Part shown: positions 20,135 to 28,413 of the stretch, piece after piece
Layout: each line of letters opens with the position of its first letter
Position numbering within the stretch: the stretch's first letter is position 1
Assembly: GCA_020621965.1 (NCBI GenBank)
Contig: JAHRYV010000008.1
Coordinates: 19,902 to 83,901, forward strand
Source of the DNA: Curvibacter sp.
GTDB lineage: Bacteria; Pseudomonadota; Gammaproteobacteria; Burkholderiales; Burkholderiaceae_C
Length of the DNA: 64,000 nucleotides
Direction of reading: 5' to 3'
Notes under the pieces: model-generated
What the model was told of the DNA's origin: nothing
Seen by the model: the letters and a program-made list of their open reading frames with translations, nothing else
Database searches by the model: none
Program-made: the position numbers and the translations under genes

Positions 20135-21059
20135 CTACAGCGTCACCACCTGCACGCCACCGGGCAGGGCGGGGGCGGTGGGGAATTCCTCTTCGTCGAA
20201 GGCGTGGTCGCCGTTTTCGTCCGGCACGCCGGTGGTCTGCAGGTTCTTGAAATCGTGCAATTTCGCATCCATCAGGTGCGAGGGCACCACGTTCTGCAGC
20301 GCGGTGAACATGGTCTCCAGCCGGCCCGGGAACTTCTTGTCCCACTCGCGCAGCAGGTTGCCGATCTGCTTGCGCTGCAGGTTCTCCTGGCTGCCGCACG
20401 GGTGCAGGGGATGATGGGGAACTGGCGGTGCTCGGCCCAGCGGATCAGGTCCTTCTCTACCACATAGGCCATGGGACGGATGACGATGAACTCGCCGTTG
20501 TCGCTGGTGAGCTTGGGCGGCATGCCTTCAACTTGCCGCCGAAGAACATGTTGAGGAAGAAGGTCTGCAGCATGTCGTCGCGGTGGTGGCCCAGCGCCAG
20601 CTTGTTGCATTTGAGCTCGCGCGCCACCTTGTAGAGGATGCCGCGGCGCAGCCGGCTGCACAGGCTGCACATGGTCTTGCCCTCGGGGATCTTCTCCTTG
20701 ACGATGGAGTAGGTGTCCTGGGTCTCGATGTGGAAGGGGATGCCCAGGTTCTTGAGGTACTCGGGCAGGATGTGGTCGGGAAAGCCGGGCTGCTTCTGGT
20801 CCAGGTTGACGGCCACCAGCGTGAAGTCGATCGGCGCGCGCGCCTTGAGCTTGAGCAGGATGTCCAGCATGCCGTAGCTGTCCTTGCCGCCCGAGAGGCA
20901 GACCATGACACGGTCGCCCTCTTCGATCATGTTGTAGTCGACGATGGCCTGGCCGACGTTGCGGCACAGGCGCTTCTCGAGCTTGTGCGTTTCGCGCTCG
21001 ATCTTCAGGTCCTTGGCCGCGCTGGCCGGCTCGTTGTCTATCCAGACTGCACTCATCAT
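20135..21059 (-). pseudogene. ttcA: tRNA 2-thiocytidine(32) synthetase TtcA, two 1-base deletions
   Basis: The N-terminal part carries the PP-loop SGGKDS and the first CxxC (CSLC). Near 20526 one base is missing: GGKLKGMPPKL is broken where GGGC is read as GGC. The frame then continues with [19 protein letters not shown] up to IIPCT. A second missing base near 20399 breaks the second CxxC (PCTLCGSQEN). The last ~88 codons continue in a third frame to a TAG at 20135. Adding the two bases gives 308 residues, close to E. coli TtcA (311). TtcA is an Fe-S enzyme that thiolates C32 of tRNA. As in ruvB, the flanking sequence is undamaged, so sequencing error is suspected; as given, the gene is broken. 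Confidence 0.85.
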
Positions 21060-21121
21060 TCACTCCGTGGGACTGCGCCCGACATGGGGTCGGAGCCCCG
21101 AATCCTGTTTTGGTTCCGCGT

Positions 21122-21490
21122 TCACCACTGGCCGGTTTCGGCGCGGATCGCGACTTCGCAGTCGTCGAAGATTTCCAGCTTGACGATCTTCACCCGCACG
21201 CCGATCACGCCGGGCAGCTGCAGCAGGCGGTTGGCCAGCTTGCCGATCATGCTCTCCAGCAGGTTCAGGTGCTCGGCCCGGCATTCGTCGATGATGATCT
21301 GGCGCACCTTGCGGTAGTCCAGCACATGGTTGATGTCGTCGTCGTGCGGCAGCAGCGGTTGCGGCCCGAGGTTGAGCTCGGCGTCGACCTGGATAGGCTG
21401 CGGCGCGGCCTTCTCGTGGTCGAGGATGCCCAGGTTGGCATCGAAGCGCAGCCCGGTGAGCGTGAGGATCTGGGTGCCGATGGATTTCAT
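21122..21490 (-). CDS. folB: Dihydroneopterin aldolase
   Basis: 122 residues from the ATG at 21490, which overlaps the stop of the SDR gene by one base (TGATG). The family-sized protein has [29 protein letters not shown] at its start, the FolB pattern with the conserved G-x-x-x-x-E/D-H region, and a C-terminal [12 protein letters not shown] strand. FolB converts 7,8-dihydroneopterin to 6-hydroxymethyl-dihydropterin in folate synthesis. Pairing with a FolM-like reductase supports the call. Confidence 0.88.
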   Translation of the reverse strand: MKSIGTQILTLTGLRFDANLGILDHEKAAPQPIQVDAELNLGPQPLLPHDDDINHVLDYRKVRQIIIDECRAEHLNLLESMIGKLANRLLQLPGVIGVRVKIVKLEIFDDCEVAIRAETGQW

Positions 21491-22257
21491 CACATCATCG
21501 AAAAATCGCGCTCGAAGCGCTGCAGGTGCTGGCCGCCGTCCACCAGCAGGGTGGTGCCGGTGATGGACTTGTTTTCCAGCGCGAACAGTACCGCGCCCGC
21601 CACGTCTTCGGGTGTGGACGAGCGCCCCAGCGGCGAGAGCTTGTGCAGGGCCTCGAACTTCTCCGGCGTCAGGTAGTCGCTGGTCAGCGTGAGGCCGGGC
21701 GCCACGCCCACCACCCGCACGTCGGGCGCCAGCACCAGGGCCAGCATGGTGTTGGCGGCTTCCAGCGCCGCCTTGGACAGGGTGTAGCTCAGGAAATCGG
21801 GGTTCTGGTTCCACAGCTTCTGGTCCAGCAGGTTGACCACCACACCGTCGCCTGCGCGCGCCTGCACATGGACGTGCAGGGCCTGCGCCAGCAGGATGGC
21901 GGCGCCGGTGTTGCTGCGCAGATGGCGCTCCATGGCGGCGTAGCCGAAGCTGGCCGCGCTGTCGTGCTCGAACAGGGCGGCGCTGTTGACGACCGCGTCG
22001 ACCTGGCCGAAGTGCGCTTCCACCCGCGGCAGCAGGGCGCGTACCGCGGCCTCATCGGCGAGGTCGGCGTCGAAGGCCGCCGCCGTCACGCCCAGCTGCT
22101 CGCAGTCGGCCACGGTCTGCATGGCCTCCTCCTCCGAGCCGCGGTAGTGCACCGCCAGCTGCCAGCCGGCGCGCGCCAGCGCCAGCGCAATCTCGCGGCC
22201 CAGGCGTTTGGCCGAGCCGGTCACGAGCACCGTGCGCGCAGGAGAGGTGGCGGACAT
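21490..22257 (-). CDS. FolM-like pteridine reductase (SDR family)
   Basis: 255 residues, a short-chain dehydrogenase/reductase. The cofactor motif TGSAKRLGR (residues ~13-21), with arginine in place of the usual third glycine, is typical of NADPH-dependent PTR1/FolM-type pteridine reductases. The catalytic YTLSK tyrosine-lysine pair is present, and the C-terminal GxTLLVDGGQHL is standard. FolM reduces dihydromonapterin or dihydrofolate. Translational coupling to folB (TGATG) strengthens this assignment. The start lies 20 bp from the divergent methyltransferase gene. Confidence 0.82.
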   Translation of the reverse strand: MSATSPARTVLVTGSAKRLGREIALALARAGWQLAVHYRGSEEEAMQTVADCEQLGVTAAAFDADLADEAAVRALLPRVEAHFGQVDAVVNSAALFEHDSAASFGYAAMERHLRSNTGAAILLAQALHVHVQARAGDGVVVNLLDQKLWNQNPDFLSYTLSKAALEAANTMLALVLAPDVRVVGVAPGLTLTSDYLTPEKFEALHKLSPLGRSSTPEDVAGAVLFALENKSITGTTLLVDGGQHLQRFERDFSMM

Positions 22258-22277
22258 TGGGAGACAATGGCAAGGTA

Positions 22278-23369
22278 ATGACGACAGCCGACAGTTTAAC
22301 GACCACCCTGCAATCCCGCATTGTGCAAACCATGGCCGCGGCCGGGGGCTGGATCGGTTTTGACGATTTCATGGCCCGGGCCCTGTACACCCCGGGTCTG
22401 GGTTATTACGCCAACGATCTGCGCAAGCTCGGGCTGATGCCGGGCTCGGGCAGCGATTTCGTCACCGCGCCCGAGCTCTCGCCCCTGTTTGGCCACGCCC
22501 TGGCGGCCCAGATCGGGCAGGCGCTGCGACAGTCCGGCACCGACGAGATCTGGGAATTCGGCGCCGGCTCGGGCGCGCTGGCGCTGCAGCTGCTGCAGAC
22601 CCTGGGCGAGCAGGTGCGCCGTTACACCATCGTCGACCTCTCGGGTGCCTTGCGAGCCCGCCAGCAGCAGACGCTGCAGCCCTTCGGCGAGCGTGTGCGC
22701 TGGGTCAGCGAGCTGCCGGCCGCCCTGCAGGGGGTGGTGGTGGGCAACGAGGTGCTGGATGCCATGCCGGTGCAGCTGCTGGTGCGCCTGGGCGGTGTCT
22801 GGCACGAGCGCGGCGTGGCGCTGGCGGGCGAGCGTTTCGTCTGGGCTGACCGGGTGACGGATCTGCGCCCGCCGCTGGAGATCGAAGGCAACCACGACTA
22901 CCTGACCGAGATCCACCCGCAGGCCGAGGCCTTTGTGCGCACCCTGGCCGACAAGCTGGAGCGCGGCGCCGCCTTCTTCATCGACTACGGCTTTCCCGAG
23001 GCCGAGTACTACCACCCGCAACGCCATATGGGCACGGTGATGTGCCACCGCGCCCACCAGGCCGACCCCGACCCGCTGAGCGACGTGGGGTTGAAGGACA
23101 TCACCGCCCACGTCAACTTCACCGGCGTGGCGCTGGCCGCGCAGGACGCCGGCCTGGCCGTGCTGGGTTATGCCTCGCAAGGACGTTTCCTGCTCAACTG
23201 CGGCCTGGCCCAGCTGATGGAACAGGCCCCGCTGGCGCAACGCGCCCAGGCGCACAAGCTGGTGCTGGAGCACGAGATGGGTGAGCTGTTCAAGGTCATC
23301 GGCCTGGCCGCCGGCGCGCCCTGGGACGCGCTGGGTTTTGCCGCCGGCGACCGCACCCATACCCTCTGA
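22278..23369 (+). CDS. SAM-dependent methyltransferase, MidA/NDUFAF7 family
   Basis: 363 residues from the ATG at 22278; a TTG at 22257 in the same frame is a weaker alternative. It carries GFDDFMARALYTPGLGYY, SDFVTAPELSPLFG, the SAM-binding EFGAGSGALALQLL, and VGNEVLDAMPV, all characteristic of the MidA/NDUFAF7 (COG1565-type) proteins. The mitochondrial homologue symmetrically dimethylates an arginine of complex I; the bacterial substrate is not established. It is divergent from the folM-like gene and followed by a small DUF2905 gene 16 bp downstream. Confidence 0.88.
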   Translation: MTTADSLTTTLQSRIVQTMAAAGGWIGFDDFMARALYTPGLGYYANDLRKLGLMPGSGSDFVTAPELSPLFGHALAAQIGQALRQSGTDEIWEFGAGSGALALQLLQTLGEQVRRYTIVDLSGALRARQQQTLQPFGERVRWVSELPAALQGVVVGNEVLDAMPVQLLVRLGGVWHERGVALAGERFVWADRVTDLRPPLEIEGNHDYLTEIHPQAEAFVRTLADKLERGAAFFIDYGFPEAEYYHPQRHMGTVMCHRAHQADPDPLSDVGLKDITAHVNFTGVALAAQDAGLAVLGYASQGRFLLNCGLAQLMEQAPLAQRAQAHKLVLEHEMGELFKVIGLAAGAPWDALGFAAGDRTHTL

Positions 23370-23385
23370 CAGGCAGGCCCGATCC

Positions 23386-23580
23386 ATGTTCCGCTGGCTG
23401 CTCGTCGTTTTTGTCATCCTGCTGCTGGTCAACGCGGTGACACCCTGGTTCAAGAAGATCGGTTTCGGCCGGCTGCCGGGTGACCTGAATTTCACCCTCT
23501 TCGGGCGCGAGTTCAACCTGCCCTTCACTACCACCATCCTCCTCAGCCTGGCGGCGGCGGGGATCGCCAAGCTGCTCTGA
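23386..23580 (+). CDS. DUF2905 small membrane protein
   Basis: 64 residues. Two hydrophobic helices (residues ~3-18 and ~46-62) flank the conserved core FGRLPGDLNF, the hallmark of DUF2905. The function of the family is unknown. It lies 16 bp downstream of the methyltransferase gene on the same strand and is probably co-transcribed. Confidence 0.85.
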   Translation: MFRWLLVVFVILLLVNAVTPWFKKIGFGRLPGDLNFTLFGREFNLPFTTTILLSLAAAGIAKLL

Positions 23581-23704
23581 GCCCGCAGCGGGCGCCGGCG
23601 TTACATCACCTGACAAATTCGTCGCCCCGGGCGACGGCCAGCCGGCCTGGAGGCCGGCGGCGGCATGCACATAATCCCGGGATCACATCCAAAGGGGGGA
23701 GCAC

Positions 23705-24472
23705 ATGCCATTCGTCGGTCTGGGTCTGCATCTGGTGGTTGCGCTGTTTTTTGCCGTGCATGCGATGCGCAGCGGCCAGAACATGTACTGGCTCATCATC
23801 CTGTTTTCCTTCCCGCTGCTGGGCAGCATCGTCTACTTCCTGGTGGTCTACCTGCCCAACTCCCGGCTGGAGCGCGGCGCGCGCAAGGCGGTGGCCGCGG
23901 CGGTGAAGGCGCTGGACCCCGAGCGCGAGTTGCGCGAGGCCCGCGCCGCCTTTGACTACACACCGACGGCGCAGAACCAGATGCGGCTGGCGCTGGCCCT
24001 GCTGGAAGCCGGCCAGGCCCAGGAAGCGGCCGGCCACTACGAGGCCTGCCTCAAGGGGCCGTTCGCCAGCGACCCGGAGATCCGTTTCGGGGCTGCCCGC
24101 GCCTGGGTGGAGTGCCGGCGTTACGGGCCGGCTATCGCCCATCTGCAGGGCATACGCCAGAGCGAGCCGGGGTTCCGCCCCGAGGCGCTGTCCCTGCTGC
24201 TGGCGCGCGCGCTCGGCGGCGACGGCCGCGCCCAGGAGGCACGGGCCGAATTCGAGGCTGCGGTCCAGCGCTTCGGCAGCTTCGACGCGCGCGCGGAATA
24301 TGCCATCTGGGCCGTCAGCTTCGGCGACACCGCCGTCGCCCAGCGCCTCAAGGCCGAGATCGAGCAGGCCACCCAGCGCTGGAGCCGGCATCACCGCGAG
24401 CTCAATGCGGACATGGTGCGGCGTCTGGAGCAGGCCTGGGCGGCGGCGGCGGGCGCTGGCCCCCGGGCTTGA
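23705..24472 (+). CDS. Membrane-anchored TPR-like protein
   Basis: 255 residues. Two N-terminal transmembrane helices (about 3-20 and 26-48; WLIILFSFPLLGSIVYFLVVYLP) resemble the anchor seen in cardiolipin-synthase-like PLDc_N proteins. They are followed by a cytoplasmic helical domain with TPR-like repeats (QNQMRLALALLEAGQAQEA and similar, residues ~85-230). The ribosome binding site AAGGGGGGA precedes the ATG. Function is unknown; TPR domains mediate protein contacts. It is located between DUF2905 and trxC genes on the same strand. Confidence 0.75.
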   Translation: MPFVGLGLHLVVALFFAVHAMRSGQNMYWLIILFSFPLLGSIVYFLVVYLPNSRLERGARKAVAAAVKALDPERELREARAAFDYTPTAQNQMRLALALLEAGQAQEAAGHYEACLKGPFASDPEIRFGAARAWVECRRYGPAIAHLQGIRQSEPGFRPEALSLLLARALGGDGRAQEARAEFEAAVQRFGSFDARAEYAIWAVSFGDTAVAQRLKAEIEQATQRWSRHHRELNADMVRRLEQAWAAAAGAGPRA

Positions 24473-24517
24473 AACAAGATACCCCAGCCCCTATCTGTGC
24501 AGCAGAAAGGGTCCACC

Positions 24518-24958
24518 ATGAGCGAAACGCGCCACATCGTCTGTCCGCACTGCCACACCACCAACCGCGTCCAGGCCGCTGACCTGGGCAAGGCCGCCGA
24601 TTGCGGCAAATGCCATCAGCCGCTGTTTGCCGGCCAGCCGGTTGCGCTGGACGCGGCCTCGTTCGAGCGCCACATCGGCCGCAACGAGGTGCCGGTGTTG
24701 GTGGACTTCTGGGCCCCCTGGTGCGGCCCCTGCCGCATGATGGCGCCGGCCTTCGAGCAGGCCGCCGCCCAGCTGGAGCCCAAGGTGCGCTTGGCCAAGG
24801 TGAATACCGAGGAGGAGCAGGCCCTGGCCGCGCGTTTCAACATCCGCAGCATTCCCACCCTGGCGCTGTTCGTCGGCGGACGCGAGGTGGCGCGCCAGCC
24901 CGGCGCCATGACCTCACCGGCGCAGATCGCCGCCTGGGTGCAGCAGCACCTGCGCTGA
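24518..24958 (+). CDS. trxC: Thioredoxin 2
   Basis: 146 residues from the ATG at 24518; an upstream in-frame GTG at 24497 is less likely. The N-terminal zinc finger (CPHC, then CGKC) is the defining TrxC feature, followed by the thioredoxin fold with active site WCGPC and the cis-proline segment IRSIPTLALF. TrxC is a cytoplasmic oxidant-responsive disulfide reductase. No OxyR site was identified by eye. Confidence 0.95.
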   Translation: MSETRHIVCPHCHTTNRVQAADLGKAADCGKCHQPLFAGQPVALDAASFERHIGRNEVPVLVDFWAPWCGPCRMMAPAFEQAAAQLEPKVRLAKVNTEEEQALAARFNIRSIPTLALFVGGREVARQPGAMTSPAQIAAWVQQHLR

Positions 24959-24973
24959 ATTCAGAGCAGGCTC

Positions 24974-25381
24974 TCAGGACTCGATGCTCCACTCATGCCG
25001 GCAGGCGCGGCAGCGCACGCCGGTCCGGCCCCGGCGCCGATCTTCGTCCACCACCTCGAAACGCGCATAGGCGCCGCACGCCGGGCAGTTGGCCTGGTTG
25101 GCCACTTCCTCGGCGTGCATCAACAGATAGAGGTAGCGCCGCAGGCTCCACAGGCCGATGGCGGCGCTGGCGATGAACAGCAGCACGTCCAGCAGCTTCT
25201 CGCCCAGGCTGCCGCCGTGGAAGACTTCCAGCATGCCGATCAGCGCGATGGCGCACAACAGCGTGAGCAGCAGGTGGGCGTGGCTCGACAGCAGTTCGCG
25301 TTCGTACCACTTGCGAAAGCCGTAGCGGCGCACGCCCTCGGCCAGCGGCGGGTTGAAGGGGTTGCGGGGCGGCGCAGCCAT
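24974..25381 (-). CDS. Two-helix membrane protein with C-terminal zinc ribbon
   Basis: 135 residues. Two hydrophobic helices (around 35-55 and 62-80) are followed by a soluble tail with CPAC (~99-102) and CRAC (~124-127), which likely bind one zinc ion. No known family was recognised. The position between convergent trxC and the cca gene gives little clue. Confidence 0.7.
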   Translation of the reverse strand: MAAPPRNPFNPPLAEGVRRYGFRKWYERELLSSHAHLLLTLLCAIALIGMLEVFHGGSLGEKLLDVLLFIASAAIGLWSLRRYLYLLMHAEEVANQANCPACGAYARFEVVDEDRRRGRTGVRCRACRHEWSIES

Positions 25382-25437
25382 GCGCCCATGATGCGGCAGA
25401 CGGCGCCGCGCCGTCGGCGCGCCTCAGCAGCCGACTG

Positions 25438-26718
25438 TCACGCGGGGTCTTTGCCGTGTTGCGGCAGGCCCAGCTGCTGCGCCAGCGCCGTGGCGCGCGC
25501 GGCGTGGATCAGCTCGCCCACCTTCTTGCCGCTGTGGCCCAGTGCCATGGCGTGGGCGGCGATCTCCGGCGTGGACACGGCCAGCACGACGTCCAGCACA
25601 CGTTGCAGGCGCGCCGCCGGCGGGTAGGGCTGCTGCTCCAGGCCCAGGCGACCGCGGGCGTCGCATTCGCAGGCCAACAGCACCTCGGCAAAACGCTGCG
25701 GCTTGCGGATGGCGTCGCAGCGCTCCAGCAGGCGCAGCAGGGCGGTGGCGCCCAGCGTGGCGCTGCGGTGGATGTTGCCGTGTTCGCGTGCCACCACCTC
25801 GGCCAGCTCGCGGCAGTCGATGGGCACCCGCAGACGCTCGCACAGGCCCTTGAGCAGGCGCGCGCTGCGCTCCTCGTGGCCGAGGTGGCGCGGCAGCAGG
25901 TCGGCGGGCGTGGTGCCCTTGCCCAGGTCGTGGCCCAGGCAGGCAAAACGTACGGTCAAGGGGGCGTTCAGCTGGGCGGCCATGTCCAGTACCAGCATCA
26001 GGTGCAGACCGGTGTCGACCTCCGGGTGGTGCTGTTCGGGTTGCGGCACGCCCCACAGGCGGTCCACCTCGGGCAGCAGGCGCTTGAGCGCGCCACAGGC
26101 GCGCAGCACCTCGAACATGCGCGAGGGCTTGGCCTCCATCAGGCCGCGGCTGAGTTCCTGCCAGACGCGCTCGGCCACCAGGTGGTCCACCTCGCCGTCG
26201 TCCACCATGTGGCGCATCAGCGCCATGGTCTCGGGCGCCACCGTGAAGTCGGTGAAACGTGCCGACAGCCGCGCCACCCGCAGGATGCGCACCGGGTCTT
26301 CGCGGAAGGCCGGCGTGACGTGGCGGAACACCTTGTGTTCGATGTCGCGCTGGCCGTGGTAGGGGTCGGTCAGGTGCGTCGGGTCGAAGCTGCCGTCGGG
26401 CCGGCACTGGCTGTTGTGCACGGCGATGGCGTTGATGGTCAGGTCGCGCCGCGCCAGGTCTTCTTCCAGCGTGACCTCGGGTGAGGTGTGGATGGCAAAA
26501 CCCTTGTAGCCGCGCGCGGTCTTGCGCTCGGTGCGCGCCAGCGCGTGCTCTTCCTTCGTGACCGGGTGCAGGAAGACCGGAAAGTCCTTGCCCACCGGGA
26601 CAAAACCCTGTGCGGCCATCTCCTCCGGTGTGGTACCGACTACCACCCAGTCGTGGTCCTTGACGGCTAAGCCGAGCAGGGCGTCGCGCACCGCGCCGCC
26701 CACCATGTAGATCTGCAT
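25438..26718 (-). CDS. cca: Multifunctional CCA-adding tRNA nucleotidyltransferase
   Basis: 426 residues. The N-terminus MQIYMVGGAVRDALLG is the classic class II nucleotidyltransferase start. The catalytic acidic pair is in KDHDWVVVG, and RRDLTINAIA is the conserved template/arm motif. An HD domain (CLGHDLGKG near ~250) identifies the proteobacterial bifunctional form with phosphohydrolase activity. It repairs and builds the CCA ends of tRNAs. The GST gene follows upstream on the same strand by 10 bp. Confidence 0.95.
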   Translation of the reverse strand: MQIYMVGGAVRDALLGLAVKDHDWVVVGTTPEEMAAQGFVPVGKDFPVFLHPVTKEEHALARTERKTARGYKGFAIHTSPEVTLEEDLARRDLTINAIAVHNSQCRPDGSFDPTHLTDPYHGQRDIEHKVFRHVTPAFREDPVRILRVARLSARFTDFTVAPETMALMRHMVDDGEVDHLVAERVWQELSRGLMEAKPSRMFEVLRACGALKRLLPEVDRLWGVPQPEQHHPEVDTGLHLMLVLDMAAQLNAPLTVRFACLGHDLGKGTTPADLLPRHLGHEERSARLLKGLCERLRVPIDCRELAEVVAREHGNIHRSATLGATALLRLLERCDAIRKPQRFAEVLLACECDARGRLGLEQQPYPPAARLQRVLDVVLAVSTPEIAAHAMALGHSGKKVGELIHAARATALAQQLGLPQHGKDPA

Positions 26719-26728
26719 GGGCTGCAGT

Positions 26729-27412
26729 CTACCGGCTCAGGCGATAGGGTTCCTCGAACTCGCGAAAGTCGCCCTCCGCGCGTGCCTGCTCGATCCACGC
26801 CGCCACACCCGGCAGCGCCGCCACGCGCTCCACATAGGCGGCGATGTCGGCCGGCACCGGCAGACCGTAGGTCCTGATGCGCAAACACACCGGCGCAAAG
26901 TAGGCGTCGGCGATGGAGAACGGGCCGAACAGCAGCGGCCCGCCGTGCTGGACCAGCAGCTCGCGCCACATGGCCACCAGGCGCGCCACATCGGCGCGCA
27001 CGGCCGGCTGGTCGCGCCAGATCAGCGCGCCGACGTCGGGTAGCGAGGCCTCGATGTTCTGCGGGCAGTGGCTGCGCAGCGCGGTGAAGCCGGCATGCAT
27101 CTCGGCGCAGACGCTGCGGGCGCGGGCCCGTGCCGCCTTGTCGGCGGGCCAGAGTTGCTTGTCTGGATACTGCTCCGCCAGGTATTCGGCAATGGCCAGC
27201 GTGTCCCAGATGACGAGGTCGCCGTCCTGCAGCACGGGCACCTTGCCGGTGGGCGTGAGCGCGGCCAGGGTCTGCTTGAATTGCGAGTTCGCATCGAAGG
27301 AGTCGAAGCGCACCAGCACCTCCTCGAAGGGAATGCCGGCCTGGCGCAGCAGCGCCCAGGGCCGCAGGGACCAGGAGGAGTAGTTCTTGCTGCCGATGTA
27401 GAGCTTGAGCAT
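26729..27412 (-). CDS. Glutathione S-transferase family protein
   Basis: 227 residues. The N-terminal thioredoxin-like domain begins MLKLYIGSKNYSSWSLRPW, with the catalytic serine region, and contains GKVPVLQDGDLVIWDTLAIAEYL, the glutathione-binding cis-Pro/Asp-Thr segment. An all-helical C-terminal domain follows. The start is similar to the maleylacetoacetate-isomerase/zeta-like or YfcF-type GSTs, but the substrate cannot be deduced. Confidence 0.88.
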   Translation of the reverse strand: MLKLYIGSKNYSSWSLRPWALLRQAGIPFEEVLVRFDSFDANSQFKQTLAALTPTGKVPVLQDGDLVIWDTLAIAEYLAEQYPDKQLWPADKAARARARSVCAEMHAGFTALRSHCPQNIEASLPDVGALIWRDQPAVRADVARLVAMWRELLVQHGGPLLFGPFSIADAYFAPVCLRIRTYGLPVPADIAAYVERVAALPGVAAWIEQARAEGDFREFEEPYRLSR

Positions 27413-27441
27413 GCGTTTCTCCCGAGGTAGGGAGACGCATG

Positions 27442-28413
27442 TTAGCGCCGACTGTAGCGCTCGCGCAGCGTGATGTGGCGGTCGCTGGTGGGGCCCAGAT
27501 AGGACGGTGCGACTGCTGCGGGGCCGGTGGGCGTGATGCCCAGTGCGGCGATGCCGGGTACGCGGCCGCTGGCCACGTTGTCCACCAGCATCGAATCCAG
27601 GTTGTCGCGGCTCATCAGCGGCTGGCCGGGGGCCAGCTCCATCAGCCGTGCCTGCAGCCGGCCCAGGGCCAGGGGCAGGCCGATCACCGGGCGGCCGTGG
27701 CCGCGGCGGATGCCGGCGGCGCGGCCGGCCAGCTGCACCAGTTCCTTGAGTGTGTAGACGCTGGGGCCGCAGAGTTCGTAGGTTTGGCCGATGGTGCGCG
27801 CGTCCTGCAGGCAGTGGACCACGGCCTGGGCCACATCGCCCACCCAGACCGGCTGGAAACGCGCTTGCGCGCCGGCCAGCGGCATGACGGGAAAGATCCG
27901 TTGCAGCGCGGCGAACAGGTTGAGGAAACGGTCGTCGGCGCCGAAGATCACGCTGGGGCGCAGCACGCTGAGCTGCAGGCCCTGGCCGGCGGCGGCCAAC
28001 AGCTCGGCCTCGCCGCGTGATTTGCTGCGCAGATAACGCGAGGGGGCGCTGTTGGCGGCGGCCGGCCCGGCGCCGAGGGCGCTGATGTGCACCAGGCGCT
28101 GGACACCCGTGCTCAGGCAGGCGCGGGCCAGCTTGGCCGGCAGTTCGACATGGGTGCGCTGGAAGGCGGCCTCGTCGCCGTGCAGGATGGCCACCAGGTT
28201 GATGACGGCGTCGTGGCCGGGCAGCAGGCGGCGCAGCGTGGCCTCGTCGTGCACGTCACCCTCCAACACGGTGAGGTTCGGCAGGTGCTGCACGGCGCTG
28301 GCGTTGGCCGCGCGGCGCGTGAGCACGGTCATGGGCCAATGCAGGCGCGCCAGCCGCTCGCAGACCTGGCGGCCGACGAAGCCGGTACCGCCCAGCAGCA
28401 GCACGCGTTTCAT
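27442..28413 (-). CDS. NAD(P)-binding epimerase-like protein (complex I NDUFA9 type)
   Basis: 323 residues. The Rossmann motif GGTGFVGRQV lies at residues ~8-17. The extended SDR pattern is like the NDUFA9 subfamily (VINLVAILHGDEAAFQRTHVELPAKLARAC, RYLRSKSRGE) and the catalytic tyrosine is in SRYLRSK. Bacterial members are often annotated as complex I-associated or ubiquinone-related epimerases; the role is not settled. The start overlaps the stop of the lytic transglycosylase gene by 4 bp (ATGA). Confidence 0.82.
   Translation of the reverse strand: MKRVLLLGGTGFVGRQVCERLARLHWPMTVLTRRAANASAVQHLPNLTVLEGDVHDEATLRRLLPGHDAVINLVAILHGDEAAFQRTHVELPAKLARACLSTGVQRLVHISALGAGPAAANSAPSRYLRSKSRGEAELLAAAGQGLQLSVLRPSVIFGADDRFLNLFAALQRIFPVMPLAGAQARFQPVWVGDVAQAVVHCLQDARTIGQTYELCGPSVYTLKELVQLAGRAAGIRRGHGRPVIGLPLALGRLQARLMELAPGQPLMSRDNLDSMLVDNVASGRVPGIAALGITPTGPAAVAPSYLGPTSDRHITLRERYSRR

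Noticed and set aside
21060..21110. REP-like palindrome between ttcA and folB (GACATGGGGTCGGAGCCCCG)
   Set aside because: The complementarity is weak and no second copy was found in the window.
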